Positions 17,130-26,524 of a DNA stretch of 34,079 bases are shown piece by piece. Source of the DNA: Rhodanobacter sp. (lineage in GTDB: Bacteria > Pseudomonadota > Gammaproteobacteria > Xanthomonadales > Rhodanobacteraceae); assembly GCA_004322005.1 (NCBI GenBank), contig SCRF01000066.1, positions 1 through 34,079 of the forward strand, in the 5' to 3' direction. Position 1 is the first letter of the stretch. Each line of letters begins with the position of its first letter. Under the pieces are notes generated by a model. The model did not search any database, had not been told where the DNA came from, and was given only the letters and a program-made list of their open reading frames with translations. The position numbers and the translations under genes are program-made.

Positions 17130-17133
17130 TGCG

Positions 17134-18270
17134 ATGGCCGAAGACAGCGACCAGGAAAAAACCGAACAGCCTACCGAAAAACGCTTGCGCGAATCGCGCG
17201 AGAAAGGCGAGGTGGCGAGTTCGCGCGACTTGTCCGGAGCCCTGGTGGTGCTGGCCGGCGTGGCCGTGCTGATGAACAACGGCGAGGCCGCGTTGCGCCA
17301 TGCCAGACGGATTTTCTCGATCGGTCTCGACTACCGGCGCGAGGCCTTGTTCTCCGGTGCATTGCCGGGGCGGGCATTGCACGCAGCGGTAGGCGAGGCG
17401 CTGGCCCTGTTCGGGCCGGTGGCGGTGGCAACCCTGCTGGCCACGCTGGCATCGCCGCTGCTGATGGGCGGGTTGAACTTCAGCGCGAAGGCGTTGCAAC
17501 CGAAATTCGAGCGGCTCGATCCGATCAAGGGACTCGGCCGGGTGTTCGCCATGCGCGGGCTGGTCGAGCTGGCCAAGGCGTTGCTGAAGCTGCTGTTCAT
17601 CGGGCTGGCGCTGCTGTTGCTGCTGCGGCATTGGCAGGGCGAACTGCAGGCCACCGGCCGCGGCACGGTGCTGACCGGCATTGCATTGTCGATCACCCTG
17701 CTGGGTCGCGCGGCACTGTGGTTCGGTTCCATCCTGGCGCTGATCGGCGGCATCGATGCGCTGTACCAGAAGTTCGATCACGGCAAGCGCCTGCGCATGA
17801 CCAAGCAGGAAGTGCGCGACGAGGCGAAGGAAACCGAAGGCAACCCCGAGCTGAAGTCGCGCGTTCGCCAGGTGCAGCAGATGCAGTCGCGCCGCCGCAT
17901 GATGGAAGCACTGCCGAAGGCGGACGTGGTGGTGGTCAACCCCAGCCACTTTGCCGTGGCGCTGGCCTACGACGAAGGCCGCATGGGTGCGCCGCGGGTC
18001 ATCGCCAAGGGCGTCGACCTGCTGGCGCAGCAGATCCGCCTGGTGGCCGGCAGCCATCGCATCCCGCTGGTCGAGGCGCCGCCGCTGGCGCGCGCGCTGT
18101 ATGCCACCACCGAGCTGGGCCGGGAAATTCCCGCCGCGCTGTACGTCGCGGTCGCCCAGGTGCTGGCCTATGTGTACCAGTTGAAGCAGGCGGCGGCGCA
18201 CGGCGAGACAGCGCCGCCGGCACCTTCCCCCGAGGTCGATCCGGACCTGATGGGGGCCTATCGTGATTGA
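17134..18270 (+). CDS. flhB: FlhB, export specificity switch protein
   Basis: FlhB (378 residues) controls the change from rod/hook to filament export. The N-terminus DQEKTEQPTEKRLRESREKG is the family signature, four membrane segments follow (about 30-210), and the cytoplasmic domain begins MTKQEVRDEAKETEGNPELK. The autocleavage site normally reads NPTH; here it is NPSH at residues 269-272, with AGC for Ser271. Asn269 and His272, the residues needed for cleavage, are kept. The C-terminal part GVDLLAQQIRLVAGSHRIPL and LYVAVAQVLAYVYQL is typical, with a Pro-rich tail of about 25 residues. GGAG eight bases before the ATG supports the start. A separate copy of the C-terminal domain is encoded at 29093-29353. 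Confidence 0.95.
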   Translation: MAEDSDQEKTEQPTEKRLRESREKGEVASSRDLSGALVVLAGVAVLMNNGEAALRHARRIFSIGLDYRREALFSGALPGRALHAAVGEALALFGPVAVATLLATLASPLLMGGLNFSAKALQPKFERLDPIKGLGRVFAMRGLVELAKALLKLLFIGLALLLLLRHWQGELQATGRGTVLTGIALSITLLGRAALWFGSILALIGGIDALYQKFDHGKRLRMTKQEVRDEAKETEGNPELKSRVRQVQQMQSRRRMMEALPKADVVVVNPSHFAVALAYDEGRMGAPRVIAKGVDLLAQQIRLVAGSHRIPLVEAPPLARALYATTELGREIPAALYVAVAQVLAYVYQLKQAAAHGETAPPAPSPEVDPDLMGAYRD

Positions 18271-18285
18271 TGACAGGCCAGGCAG

Positions 18286-20379
18286 ATGATCGGCGCAAGC
18301 GCATTCCCGGATTTCAGGCAGATGGTCCGCCGCGGCGCCGGTGCGCCGGTGGCGGTACTGGTCATGCTGGCGATGTTGATGCTGCCGCTGCCGCCGTTTC
18401 TGCTGGACATACTCTTCAGCTTCAACATCGCGCTGTCGCTGGTGATCCTGCTGGCGGTGGTCTACGTGATGCGACCGCTGGAATTCGCTGCGTTCCCCAC
18501 CGTGGTGCTGATGGCGACGCTGCTGCGGCTGGCGCTGAACATCGCGTCCGCCCGCGTGGTGCTGCTGCACGGTCACGATGGCCCCGGTGCGGCGGGCAAG
18601 GTGATCCAGGCCTTCGGCGAGTTCGTCATCGGCGGCAACTTCGCGGTGGGCCTGGTGGTGTTCGCGATCATCACCATCATCAATTTCGTGGTGGTGACCA
18701 AGGGCGCCACCCGCGTATCGGAGGTCACCGCGCGGTTCACCCTCGATGCGATGCCCGGCAAGCAGATGGCGATCGACGCCGACCTCAATGCCGGCCTGCT
18801 GAACCAGGAACAAGCCCGGGAACGGCGCCAGGAAGTGCGCGAGGAAGCGGACTTCTACGGTTCGATGGACGGTGCATCGAAATTCGTGCGTGGCGACGCC
18901 ACCGCCGGCATCCTGATCCTGATCATCAACATCGTCGGCGGCTTCTTCGTCGGCGTGATGCAGCATGGCCTGTCGGCCGGCGAGGCGGCGCGCACCTACA
19001 CCCTGCTGACCATCGGCGACGGCCTGGTGGCGCAGGTGCCGGCGCTGATGCTGTCGGTGGCGGCGGCGATCATCGTCACCCGCGTGTCCAGGTCGCAGGA
19101 CATGGGCAGCCACGTGCTCGGCCAGGTGTTCGGCCAGCCGCGCGCGCTGGCGGTGGCCGGCACGGTGCTGACCGTGATGGGGCTGATTCCCGGCATGCCG
19201 AACATCGCCTTCCTGCTGCTCGGTGCTAGCTGCGGCGGTGCGGCGTGGCTGCTGTTCAGGCGTGAGCGCGCGAGCCGCGCGAAACTGGCGCAGTCGGTCG
19301 CCGAGGCGCCCGCCGCCAGCGCCCCGTCGGAGCGGCTGGAGCTGGGTTGGGAGGACGTGGCCAGTGTCGATCCGCTGGGGCTGGAAGTGGGCTACCGGCT
19401 GATTCCGCTGGTCGATACGCACCAGGGCGGCGAGTTGATGGGGCGGATCAAGTCGGTGCGCCGCAAGCTGTCGCAGGAACTGGGTTTCCTGGTGCCGGCG
19501 GTGCATATCCGCGACAACCTGGACCTGGGCCCGAACACCTACCGGATCACCCTGATGGGCGTGCCGATGGGCGAGGCCGAGGTGCACAACGACCGGCTGA
19601 TGGCGATCAACCCCGGCCAGGTGCACGGCACGCTGCAGGGTATTCCCACGCAGGACCCGGCGTTCGGCCTGGAGGCGGTGTGGATCGAGAGCGGCCAGCG
19701 CGAACTTGCGCAGAGCTACGGTTATACCGTGGTCGACCCGGCCACCGTGATCGCCACCCACCTGTCACACATCCTGCAGGGCCACGCGCATGAGCTGCTC
19801 AGCCACCAGGACGTGCAGCAGCTGCTGGACCGGCTGGCCGGCACGGCGCCGAAGCTGGTCGAGGACCTGGTGCCCAAGCGGCTGTCGCTGGGCGCGGTGG
19901 TCAAGGTGCTGCAGAACCTGCTCGCCGAGCGGGTGCCGATCCGCAATATCCGCAGCATCGTCGAATCCTTGGCGGAGCATGCCGGGCAGAGTCAGGATCC
20001 CGGCGTTCTGACCGCCGCGGTGCGCGTCGCGCTGGGCCGGCAGATCGTGCAGGAGATCACCGGACTGGGCACCGAGGTACCGGTCATCACGCTCGCCCCG
20101 GAGCTCGAGCAGATCCTGCTCGGCTCGCTGGCCAGCGGCGGCGGCGTGGCCGGCGCGGCGGTGGAACCGGGCCTGGCGGACCGCCTGCAGCAGAGCGTGG
20201 CCGACGCCGCGCGGCGCCAGGAAGCGAGCGGCGAACCCGCCGTTTTGCTGGTGGCGCCACAGTTGCGGCCGTGGCTGGCGCGCTTCACCCGCCATGTGGC
20301 ACAGAACCTGCACGTACTTGCCTACAACGAGGTGCCCGACAACCGGCGTGTGCGGCTGGTGCAGGCATTGGGACGCTGA
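18286..20379 (+). CDS. flhA: FlhA, export gate protein
   Basis: FlhA (697 residues) is the proton-driven, ring-forming component of the export gate and the docking platform for chaperone-substrate complexes. About eight membrane segments occupy residues 20-315. The FHIPEP-family motif RVSEVTARFTLDAMPGKQMA begins near residue 143, and the loop keeps the conserved DADLNAGLL and GASKFVRGDATAG. The cytoplasmic domain (about 345-697) has LELGWEDVASVDPLGLEVGY and RLSLGAVVKVLQNLLAERVP. Length matches the family. The ATG at 18286 lies 15 bases after flhB with AGG nearby. Confidence 0.97.
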   Translation: MIGASAFPDFRQMVRRGAGAPVAVLVMLAMLMLPLPPFLLDILFSFNIALSLVILLAVVYVMRPLEFAAFPTVVLMATLLRLALNIASARVVLLHGHDGPGAAGKVIQAFGEFVIGGNFAVGLVVFAIITIINFVVVTKGATRVSEVTARFTLDAMPGKQMAIDADLNAGLLNQEQARERRQEVREEADFYGSMDGASKFVRGDATAGILILIINIVGGFFVGVMQHGLSAGEAARTYTLLTIGDGLVAQVPALMLSVAAAIIVTRVSRSQDMGSHVLGQVFGQPRALAVAGTVLTVMGLIPGMPNIAFLLLGASCGGAAWLLFRRERASRAKLAQSVAEAPAASAPSERLELGWEDVASVDPLGLEVGYRLIPLVDTHQGGELMGRIKSVRRKLSQELGFLVPAVHIRDNLDLGPNTYRITLMGVPMGEAEVHNDRLMAINPGQVHGTLQGIPTQDPAFGLEAVWIESGQRELAQSYGYTVVDPATVIATHLSHILQGHAHELLSHQDVQQLLDRLAGTAPKLVEDLVPKRLSLGAVVKVLQNLLAERVPIRNIRSIVESLAEHAGQSQDPGVLTAAVRVALGRQIVQEITGLGTEVPVITLAPELEQILLGSLASGGGVAGAAVEPGLADRLQQSVADAARRQEASGEPAVLLVAPQLRPWLARFTRHVAQNLHVLAYNEVPDNRRVRLVQALGR

Positions 20380-20498
20380 GCTGAGGAGCGAGTGATGAGA
20401 AGCGAGAAACGAGAGTCGGGCTTTGCGCTCCGCGCCCTCCGGTCCCTGCACGTTGCCGGTTTGCGTTTTTCCCTATTGAACGCGTGGAGCAAGCGCGC
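20380..20498 (+). other. Spacer between flhA and flhF
   Basis: This 119-base gap has no gene. It begins with a purine-rich low-complexity run (about 20380-20412, GAGGAGCGAGTGATGAGAAG and onward). I found no sigma-54 or sigma-28 site with correct spacing, so flhF may depend on read-through or an unrecognised promoter. Confidence 0.5.
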
Positions 20499-21836
20499 AT
20501 GAAGATCAAACGTTTCGTCGCCGCGGACATGCGCCAGGCGATGCGCGAAGTGCGCGAAGAGCAGGGGCCGGAGGCGGTGATCCTGTCCACCCGCCGGCTC
20601 GACGAAGGGATCGAGGTCATCGCCGCGATCGATTACGACGAGTCGCTGGTGCGCGAAGCCGCACGGCATGGCGCTGCGTCGGCAGCGGTGGATGAACCAG
20701 CCGCGTCCGCAGTCGCCGCAGCGGTGGCCGGCGTGCCGCCAGTGTCTCGGTCGTCGGCAGCGGCGGCAAGCGCAAAGGCAGCAACGTCAACGAAAACCAG
20801 CTCGCGTCTGCAGCATGCGCCGGTATCGACGCAGGAGCCGGGGGCAGTGGCGCCTTCCACTGCGCAGGCATCCGCCGAACCGGTGGCGATGCACCCGCTG
20901 ATGGAGCGCGCCGTGCAGGACACGGCGCGCATGCGCGTCGAACTGGGCAGCCTGCGCGAGATGCTGGAAATGCAGTTGTCGAGCCTGGCCTGGAACGACC
21001 TGGAACGGCGCCAGCCACTGCGCGCGCGCGTGCTGCGCGAGATGACCCGGCTCGGCATCGAACCGGACGTGGCGAACCAGCTGGTGGCGGCTCTGCCCGC
21101 GCAGATCAACGCCGAGCAGGCGCGTTACCTGCCGCTGGGCATGCTCAGCCGCAGCCTGGCGGTGAGCGGCCGCAACCTGTCCGACGACCAGGGCGTCACC
21201 GCGCTGGTCGGCCCCACCGGCGTGGGCAAGACCACCACCATCGCCAAGCTCGCCGCCCGCGCCGTATTGCACCGCGGGGTGGAGCAGGTCGCGCTGGTCA
21301 GTACCGATCATTACCGCATCGGAGCCGCCGCGCAGCTGGAACATTACGGCCGCCTGCTCGGCATCCGGGTCTATCCGGCCTACGACGCACAAAGCCTGCG
21401 CAAGGTGCTCGAGCTGTTGCGCGACAGGCATACCGTGCTGATCGATACCGCCGGGGTGGCCGGCAGCGATCCGCGGCTGGCGCAGCAGCTGGAGTTGTTT
21501 TCCGGCACCGGCGAGGTGCGTGCCTGCCTGGTACTGGCAGCCAATACGCAGTCGCGGTCGCTGGACGAGGCGGTGCGCGCCTACCTGCCGCTGAAGCCGA
21601 GCGCCTGCATCCTGACCAAGCTCGACGAGGCGCCGAGCCTGGGCGGTGCGCTGTCGGTGCTGATCCGCCACCGGCTGCCGCTGGATTTCACCACCGACGG
21701 CCAGCGCGTGCCCGAGGACATCGCCATGGCGGATGCGCGGGTGCTGGTCTGTCGCGCCGCCCAGTCGCAGAAAAGCCGGCTGCCGGATGACGGACAGATG
21801 GCCGAACGCTTCGGCCTTGCGGTGGCCAGTGCATGA
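20499..21836 (+). CDS. flhF: FlhF, SRP-type GTPase controlling flagellar placement
   Basis: FlhF (445 residues) is a signal-recognition-particle-like GTPase that sets the position of the polar flagellum. The N-terminal B domain starts MKIKRFVAADMRQAMREV, followed by an Ala/Ser-rich linker of about 75 residues, an N domain, and the G domain: G1 GPTGVGKTT (238-246), DHYRIGAAAQLEHYG, DTAG in VLIDTAGVAGSDPR, and TKLDEAPSLGGAL. The ATG at 20499 is preferred over a GTG five codons upstream because GGAG is suitably spaced and FlhF proteins start with MKIKRF. It overlaps flhG's first possible ATG; FlhG regulates its GTPase. Confidence 0.95.
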   Translation: MKIKRFVAADMRQAMREVREEQGPEAVILSTRRLDEGIEVIAAIDYDESLVREAARHGAASAAVDEPAASAVAAAVAGVPPVSRSSAAAASAKAATSTKTSSRLQHAPVSTQEPGAVAPSTAQASAEPVAMHPLMERAVQDTARMRVELGSLREMLEMQLSSLAWNDLERRQPLRARVLREMTRLGIEPDVANQLVAALPAQINAEQARYLPLGMLSRSLAVSGRNLSDDQGVTALVGPTGVGKTTTIAKLAARAVLHRGVEQVALVSTDHYRIGAAAQLEHYGRLLGIRVYPAYDAQSLRKVLELLRDRHTVLIDTAGVAGSDPRLAQQLELFSGTGEVRACLVLAANTQSRSLDEAVRAYLPLKPSACILTKLDEAPSLGGALSVLIRHRLPLDFTTDGQRVPEDIAMADARVLVCRAAQSQKSRLPDDGQMAERFGLAVASA

Positions 21837-21850
21837 ACGGAGTACTTGCG

Positions 21851-22780
21851 ATGGATCAAGCCTGGGGCCTGAAGCATTTCCCGATGACGCTGGCCGGCAT
21901 CGGCGAGCCGGCATCGGCGCCCGGCCATCAGGCCAGCAGCCTGCTGGCGAAAGCGGCGTTGCCGAGTCGCCATTGTCGCGCGATCGCCGTGGCCGGCGGC
22001 AAGGGCGGCGTCGGCAAGAGCACGGTGGCGGTGAATCTGGGCATGGCGCTGTCGATGGCCGGCCACGACGTGATGGTGCTGGATGCCGACATGGGCCTGG
22101 CCAACGTCGATGTGCTGCTCGGGCTTGCGCCGTCGCGGCACATCGGCCACATGCTGGACGGCCAGTGTGCGCTGGAGGATCTGCTGCTCAGCGCGCCGCA
22201 CGGGTTGCGGGTCGTGCCGGCGGGCTCCGGCGCGCGCCGGCTGGCACAGCTCGGCAGTGGCGAACACGCGGCGGTGATCCGTGCCTTCGACGACCTGGCG
22301 CCGCCGCCGCACTACCTGCTGATCGACACGGCCGCCGGCTTGAGCGACAGCGTGGCGATGTTCGCCGCCGCCGCCGCCGATGCGGTGCTGGTGGTGTGCG
22401 ACGAGCCGGCCTCGCTGACCGATGCCTATGCGCTGGTCAAGGTGCTCAGCCGTGACTTCGGCGTGCGCCGATTCCGCATGGTGGCGAACATGGTGCACAA
22501 CCAGGGTGAGGCACGGCAGTTGCATCAGAAGCTGTCGCGGGTCTGCGACCGCTTCCTCGACGTGGTGATCGATTTCGCAGGATGGGTGCCGCAGGACGAA
22601 AGGCTGCGGCAGGCCATCCGTCGGCAGCGCGCGGTGGTCGATCTGTGGCCTTCGAGCCGTTCGGCGCTGGCATTCAAGCAATTGGCAGGTGCGGTCGATA
22701 AATGGGCAGAACCCGAACGTTCGGGCCTCGACCGGATTGCCTTTTTTGGTGGCCGGGCGACCCCGGCGGCAGGGTGCTGA
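21851..22780 (+). CDS. flhG: FlhG (FleN), MinD-like ATPase limiting flagellar number
   Basis: The 309-residue product is a MinD/ParA-type ATPase. In polar flagellates FlhG (FleN) binds FleQ to restrain flagellar gene expression and stimulates the FlhF GTPase. The deviant Walker A GGKGGVGKST lies near residues 50-59, followed by DADMGLANVDVLLGL and LIDTAAGLSDS. The extreme N-terminus MDQAWGLKHF matches the DQAxxLR activation motif of FlhG. An ATG at 21833 overlapping the flhF stop would add six residues; 21851 is chosen because GGAG (21839-21842) lies eight bases before it. A membrane-targeting helix is expected near the C-terminus (AFKQLAGAVDKWA). Confidence 0.93.
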   Translation: MDQAWGLKHFPMTLAGIGEPASAPGHQASSLLAKAALPSRHCRAIAVAGGKGGVGKSTVAVNLGMALSMAGHDVMVLDADMGLANVDVLLGLAPSRHIGHMLDGQCALEDLLLSAPHGLRVVPAGSGARRLAQLGSGEHAAVIRAFDDLAPPPHYLLIDTAAGLSDSVAMFAAAAADAVLVVCDEPASLTDAYALVKVLSRDFGVRRFRMVANMVHNQGEARQLHQKLSRVCDRFLDVVIDFAGWVPQDERLRQAIRRQRAVVDLWPSSRSALAFKQLAGAVDKWAEPERSGLDRIAFFGGRATPAAGC

Positions 22781-22781
22781 G

Positions 22782-23510
22782 ATGAGTGTGGCATCGCAAT
22801 ACCTACAACATTCCCGCGAGAGTGCCGACGAAATGGTACGTCGGCACGCACCGCTGGTACGGCGTATCGCCTATCACCTGATGGGGCGATTGCCGGCCAG
22901 CGTCGACGTGGGCGATCTGGTGCAGGCGGGGATGATCGGCTTGCTGGAAGCGTCGCGACATTACGCGCTCGGTCACGGGGCGAGCTTCGAAACCTATGCG
23001 GGCATCCGCATCCGGGGTGCGATGCTCGACGAGTTGCGACGCACCGACTGGACGCCGCGCTCGGTGCATCGCAAGACGCGCGAAGTGGCCGAAGTGGTGC
23101 GCCAGATCGAGACCGAGACCGGTGCCGAGGCGGAGGATGCCGAGGTCATGCGGCGACTCGGGATCAGTGCGGACGAATACCACCAGGTACTCGCCGACGC
23201 GGCCTGCGTGCGCTTGCTCAGCCTTACCGCAGCGGACGACAACGAGGAAGGTGTCGTGCTGAACGTGGCCGACGAAGCCGGACTCAATCCGCACGACAGC
23301 ATCGAGCGCGACGGCATGCGCGATGCGCTGGCCGAGGCGATCGGCAACCTGCCCGAACGCGAACAACTGGTGATGTCGCTGTATTACGAGCAGGAGTTGA
23401 ATCTCAAGGAGATCGGCGCCGTGCTCGGCGTGAGTGAGTCGCGGGTGTGCCAGATCCATGGGCAGGCCGTGATCCGGCTGCGTGCCCGGTTGACCGACTG
23501 GCGCGGTTGA
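22782..23510 (+). CDS. fliA: FliA, flagellar sigma factor (sigma-28)
   Basis: FliA (242 residues) directs RNA polymerase to late flagellar and chemotaxis promoters. Region 2 includes HLMGRLPASVDVGDLVQAGM and FETYAGIRIRGAMLDELRRT with DWTPRSVHR, and region 4 ends with LNLKEIGAVLGVSESRVCQI. These are near-identical in style to FliA of Pseudomonas and enterics. It starts one base after the flhG stop. Three good sigma-28 promoters in this window (30548-30574 minus, 30730-30756, 33715-33741) are likely targets. I see no flgM, its anti-sigma factor, here. Confidence 0.96.
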   Translation: MSVASQYLQHSRESADEMVRRHAPLVRRIAYHLMGRLPASVDVGDLVQAGMIGLLEASRHYALGHGASFETYAGIRIRGAMLDELRRTDWTPRSVHRKTREVAEVVRQIETETGAEAEDAEVMRRLGISADEYHQVLADAACVRLLSLTAADDNEEGVVLNVADEAGLNPHDSIERDGMRDALAEAIGNLPEREQLVMSLYYEQELNLKEIGAVLGVSESRVCQIHGQAVIRLRARLTDWRG

Positions 23511-23586
23511 TCGGGCAGGCGATGCGGGTTCCCGAGGTTCGGCGCACTGATTTGAACAGTGCATGCAGCGCAAGTGGAGAAGGTGT

Positions 23587-23994
23587 TTGGACAAGAACAT
23601 GAAAATACTGGTGGTGGACGACTTCTCCACCATGCGGCGCATCGTGCGCAACCTGCTGGTCGAACTGGGCTTCAGCAATCCGCTGATCCAGGAGGCCGAC
23701 GATGGCCAGAATGCGATCGAATTGTTGCGCAAGACGCCGGTCGACCTGGTGGTGACGGACTGGAACATGCCCAACATGACCGGCATCGAGTTGCTGCGCG
23801 CGATCCGCGCAGAGCCTGCGATGAAGGGGTTGCCGGTGTTGATGGTGACGGCGGAGAACAACCGCGACCAGATCATCGCTGCCGCCCAGGCGGGCGTGAA
23901 CGGCTACATCGTCAAGCCGTTCACGGCGATCACCCTGCAGGAAAAAATCGACAAGATCTTCGAACGGATCGCCGCCAGCGGAGCGAACGCATGA
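23587..23994 (+). CDS. cheY: Chemotaxis response regulator CheY
   Basis: This single receiver domain (135 residues) carries the signal from CheA to FliM. The acidic pocket D11-D12, phosphoacceptor D58 in [10 protein letters not shown]88 in VTAE and K110 in YIVKPF are all present, and the sequence is very close to E. coli CheY. I choose the TTG at 23587 (giving [12 protein letters not shown]) because GGAG lies seven bases upstream and the result aligns with the E. coli start; an internal ATG at 23599 is the alternative. The stop overlaps cheZ. Confidence 0.95.
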   Translation: MDKNMKILVVDDFSTMRRIVRNLLVELGFSNPLIQEADDGQNAIELLRKTPVDLVVTDWNMPNMTGIELLRAIRAEPAMKGLPVLMVTAENNRDQIIAAAQAGVNGYIVKPFTAITLQEKIDKIFERIAASGANA

Positions 23995-24632
23995 AAGCCA
24001 TTCTTCCCATCGTGAACGACGAGGCGTTGCCGGTCGAATTGCGCGATCTGCTGAACAGTCCGGATGGCACCACATTCGAGCAGGCGCTGGACGTGATGGT
24101 GCGCCAGCGCGAACAGCGGCTGTTCCGCGCGCTCGGCCAGCTTGCGCGCGACCTGCACGACGCGGTGCGCCGGGTAGGCGGCGAACTGGCGCAGGAGGGC
24201 GTGCCCGGCACGGTGGCCGATGCCCGCCAGCATCTGAACGAAGCGCTCGAGATGAGCGCCCAGGCGGCGCACCGCAGCCTGGATTTTGCCGAACGCATGC
24301 GCCCCCAGGCGGAGTCGCTGGCGCACAACGCCGGCGAAATGCTGAAGTGGTCCAACGACAGCGACGCGGCCGGCGTGCTGGCGCGGGAGGCCGTCGGTTT
24401 CGCCGTGAACTGCAGCGAGGGCCTGGCCGACATGGTGATGGCGCAATCGTGGCAGGATCTGAGCGGGCAGCGGATCAAGAAGGTCGCCAGCTTCATCGGC
24501 GCCGTCGAATCGTCGCTGCTGGAACTGGTGCGGCTGACCGGAGCGCTGGCGGGCAGCGAGGTCCCGGCCAGCGTGGTCACGGTGTCCAGCCAGGAAGATG
24601 CCGACCGCCTGCTCAGCGAATTCGGTTTTTGA
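23991..24632 (+). CDS. cheZ: CheY phosphatase CheZ
   Basis: CheZ (213 residues) removes phosphate from CheY to end the signal. It is a long helical protein. The active-site segment [20 protein letters not shown] carries D156 and Q160, matching E. coli D143 and Q147. The C-terminal [13 protein letters not shown] corresponds to the CheY-binding peptide. It overlaps cheY by four bases, as in Pseudomonas-type clusters. Confidence 0.95.
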   Translation: MKAILPIVNDEALPVELRDLLNSPDGTTFEQALDVMVRQREQRLFRALGQLARDLHDAVRRVGGELAQEGVPGTVADARQHLNEALEMSAQAAHRSLDFAERMRPQAESLAHNAGEMLKWSNDSDAAGVLAREAVGFAVNCSEGLADMVMAQSWQDLSGQRIKKVASFIGAVESSLLELVRLTGALAGSEVPASVVTVSSQEDADRLLSEFGF

Positions 24633-24645
24633 AGGCGGTGTCGCG

Positions 24646-26520
24646 GTGAATGCGGCATTCGACAGCGAGCTGCTTCAGGACTTCCTGGTCGAGGCGGGCG
24701 AGCTGGTGCAGCGGCTCGGCGAGCAGCTGGTCGAGCTGGAATCCACGCCCCACGACAACGAACTGCTGAACGCGGTGTTCCGAGCCTTCCACACGGTCAA
24801 GGGCGGCGCCGGTTTCCTGGCGGCCGAACCGATGGTGCTGCTGTGCCATCACGCCGAGGATCTGCTCAACGAGGCCCGCAGCGGCAACGTGGTGCTGGGC
24901 GCGGCGCAGATGGACGCGCTGCTCGAAGCGCTGGATCTGCTCAACGGGATGATGGCCGCACTGGATGCCGGTGCGCCGCTGGCGATGCCGCCCGCGGCCC
25001 TGCTGCAACGCCTGCTGCCGCTCGCCGCCGGCCCTGCGCCGGCGGAACCGGAGCCATCCCATGCGATCGCGGCGGCCGACGGCGCCGCCGGGATCGACGA
25101 CCATGAATTCGAGGCGTTGCTCGACACCCTCTATGGCACCAGCGCGCCCGGTGTTGCCGCGGCCGCTGCGCCGGCGAGCGCCGGACCGGGTCCGACCGCC
25201 ACCATCGACGACGACGAATTCGAGGCGCTGCTGGACACGCTGCACGGCAAGGGTGGCCAGCCCGCAGCGGTTGCGTCCACCGCCCCCGCACCGGCCCGCG
25301 CCGCGCCACCCGCATCGCCCACTCCCGCACATCATGCAGCCTCGGCGGAGGCCACCGTGCGGGTGGATACCGCGCGGCTCGATGCGCTGGTGAACCGCGC
25401 CGGCGAACTGGTGCTGGTACGCAACCGGCTGCTTACCCTGGCCGGACAAAGCGGCGAGGTGGCGCTGGTGGCCGCCGCCAGTGAACTGGACCGGGTTGCC
25501 GACGAACTGCAGCGCGCGGCGCTGGGCATGCGCATGCAACCGGTGAGCCGGCTGTTCCAGCGATTTCCGCGGATCGTGCGCGACCTGGCGCGCCAGCTGG
25601 GCAAGGACGTGGAGCTGGTGCTGGAAGGCGAAGACACCGAGCTCGATCGCGGCCTGGTCGAGGCGCTGGCCGACCCGCTGATCCACCTGTTGCGCAATGC
25701 GCTCGATCATGGTGTGGAAATGCCGGATCTGCGCGAGCGCAGCGGCAAGCCGCGCAAGGGACGGGTGTGCCTGTCGGCGAGCCAGCGCGGCGAGCGCATC
25801 GTGATCTCGGTGAGCGACGACGGCGCCGGCATGGATCCGCAGGTCCTGCGCCGCAAGGCGCTGGAGAAGGGCGTGATCGACGAGCCGCAGGCGGCACGCC
25901 TGAGCGAAACCGAATGCTACGAACTGATCTTCCGTCCCGGCTTCAGCACCGCGGCGACGGTCTCCGACATTTCCGGGCGCGGCGTCGGCATGGACGTGGT
26001 CAAGACGCGCGTGGCGGAACTCGGCGGCAGCCTGCAGGTGCGCTCGAAGCGCGGTCACGGCAGCGAGCTGGAGCTGGCCGTGCCGTTGACCCTGGCGATC
26101 CTGCGGGTGTTGATGGTGCGCGTGGGCGAACGCATGTTCGCCATGCCGTTGAGCAACATCGAGGAGGTTTTCGAGCTGGCCGACGGGCAGGACCGGATGC
26201 TGGATGGACGGCTGGTCGCCAGCCATCGCGGCCGCGCCCTGCCGCTGGCCAATCTGGCCGGCTGGGCCGGTGCGGCCACCGCCGCCGGCCGGCACGTGGT
26301 GGTGCTGCGCATCGGCCATCTGCGGCTGGGCTGTCTGGCGCACGAGGTGCTTGGCCGCGAGGACGTCATCATCAAGCCGCTCGGCCCGTTGTTCGAGGGC
26401 GTGCCGGGTATCGCCGGCGCCACCGTCACCGGCGACGGACGACTGGCGCTGGTGATGGATCTGGCCGGGCTGGCCGATGCCCATGGGCAACTGCTGCCTG
26501 CGCTGCAGAGGGTCGGCTGA
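24646..26520 (+). CDS. cheA: Chemotaxis histidine kinase CheA (first copy)
   Basis: This CheA has 624 residues. The P1 phosphotransfer domain carries H49 in AFHTVKGGAGFL. In place of a folded P2 domain, the long Ala/Pro-rich linker contains two copies of one short motif, DHEFEALLDTL (about 152-162) and DDEFEALLDTL (about 189-199), which could bind CheY. P3 dimerisation begins VRVDTARLDALVNRAGELVL; P4 has the N box LIHLLRNALDHGVEMP, the G1 SDDGAGMDP, FRPGFSTA and SGRGVGMDVVKTR; P5 is the CheW-like end. The start is GTG 24646 with GAAGG about ten bases upstream. It follows cheZ after 13 bases and precedes motC. No cheB lies between, unlike the Pseudomonas order. Confidence 0.95.
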   Translation: MNAAFDSELLQDFLVEAGELVQRLGEQLVELESTPHDNELLNAVFRAFHTVKGGAGFLAAEPMVLLCHHAEDLLNEARSGNVVLGAAQMDALLEALDLLNGMMAALDAGAPLAMPPAALLQRLLPLAAGPAPAEPEPSHAIAAADGAAGIDDHEFEALLDTLYGTSAPGVAAAAAPASAGPGPTATIDDDEFEALLDTLHGKGGQPAAVASTAPAPARAAPPASPTPAHHAASAEATVRVDTARLDALVNRAGELVLVRNRLLTLAGQSGEVALVAAASELDRVADELQRAALGMRMQPVSRLFQRFPRIVRDLARQLGKDVELVLEGEDTELDRGLVEALADPLIHLLRNALDHGVEMPDLRERSGKPRKGRVCLSASQRGERIVISVSDDGAGMDPQVLRRKALEKGVIDEPQAARLSETECYELIFRPGFSTAATVSDISGRGVGMDVVKTRVAELGGSLQVRSKRGHGSELELAVPLTLAILRVLMVRVGERMFAMPLSNIEEVFELADGQDRMLDGRLVASHRGRALPLANLAGWAGAATAAGRHVVVLRIGHLRLGCLAHEVLGREDVIIKPLGPLFEGVPGIAGATVTGDGRLALVMDLAGLADAHGQLLPALQRVG

Positions 26521-26524
26521 CGCG

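Noticed and set aside
17032..19761. Long minus-strand open frame opposite flhB and flhA
   Set aside because: It is low-complexity His/Gln/Arg-rich shadow of two clearly conserved genes.
20380..20498. Promoter of flhF
   Set aside because: Several GG and GC pairs were checked and none has sigma-54 spacing; no sigma-28 -10 element is present.
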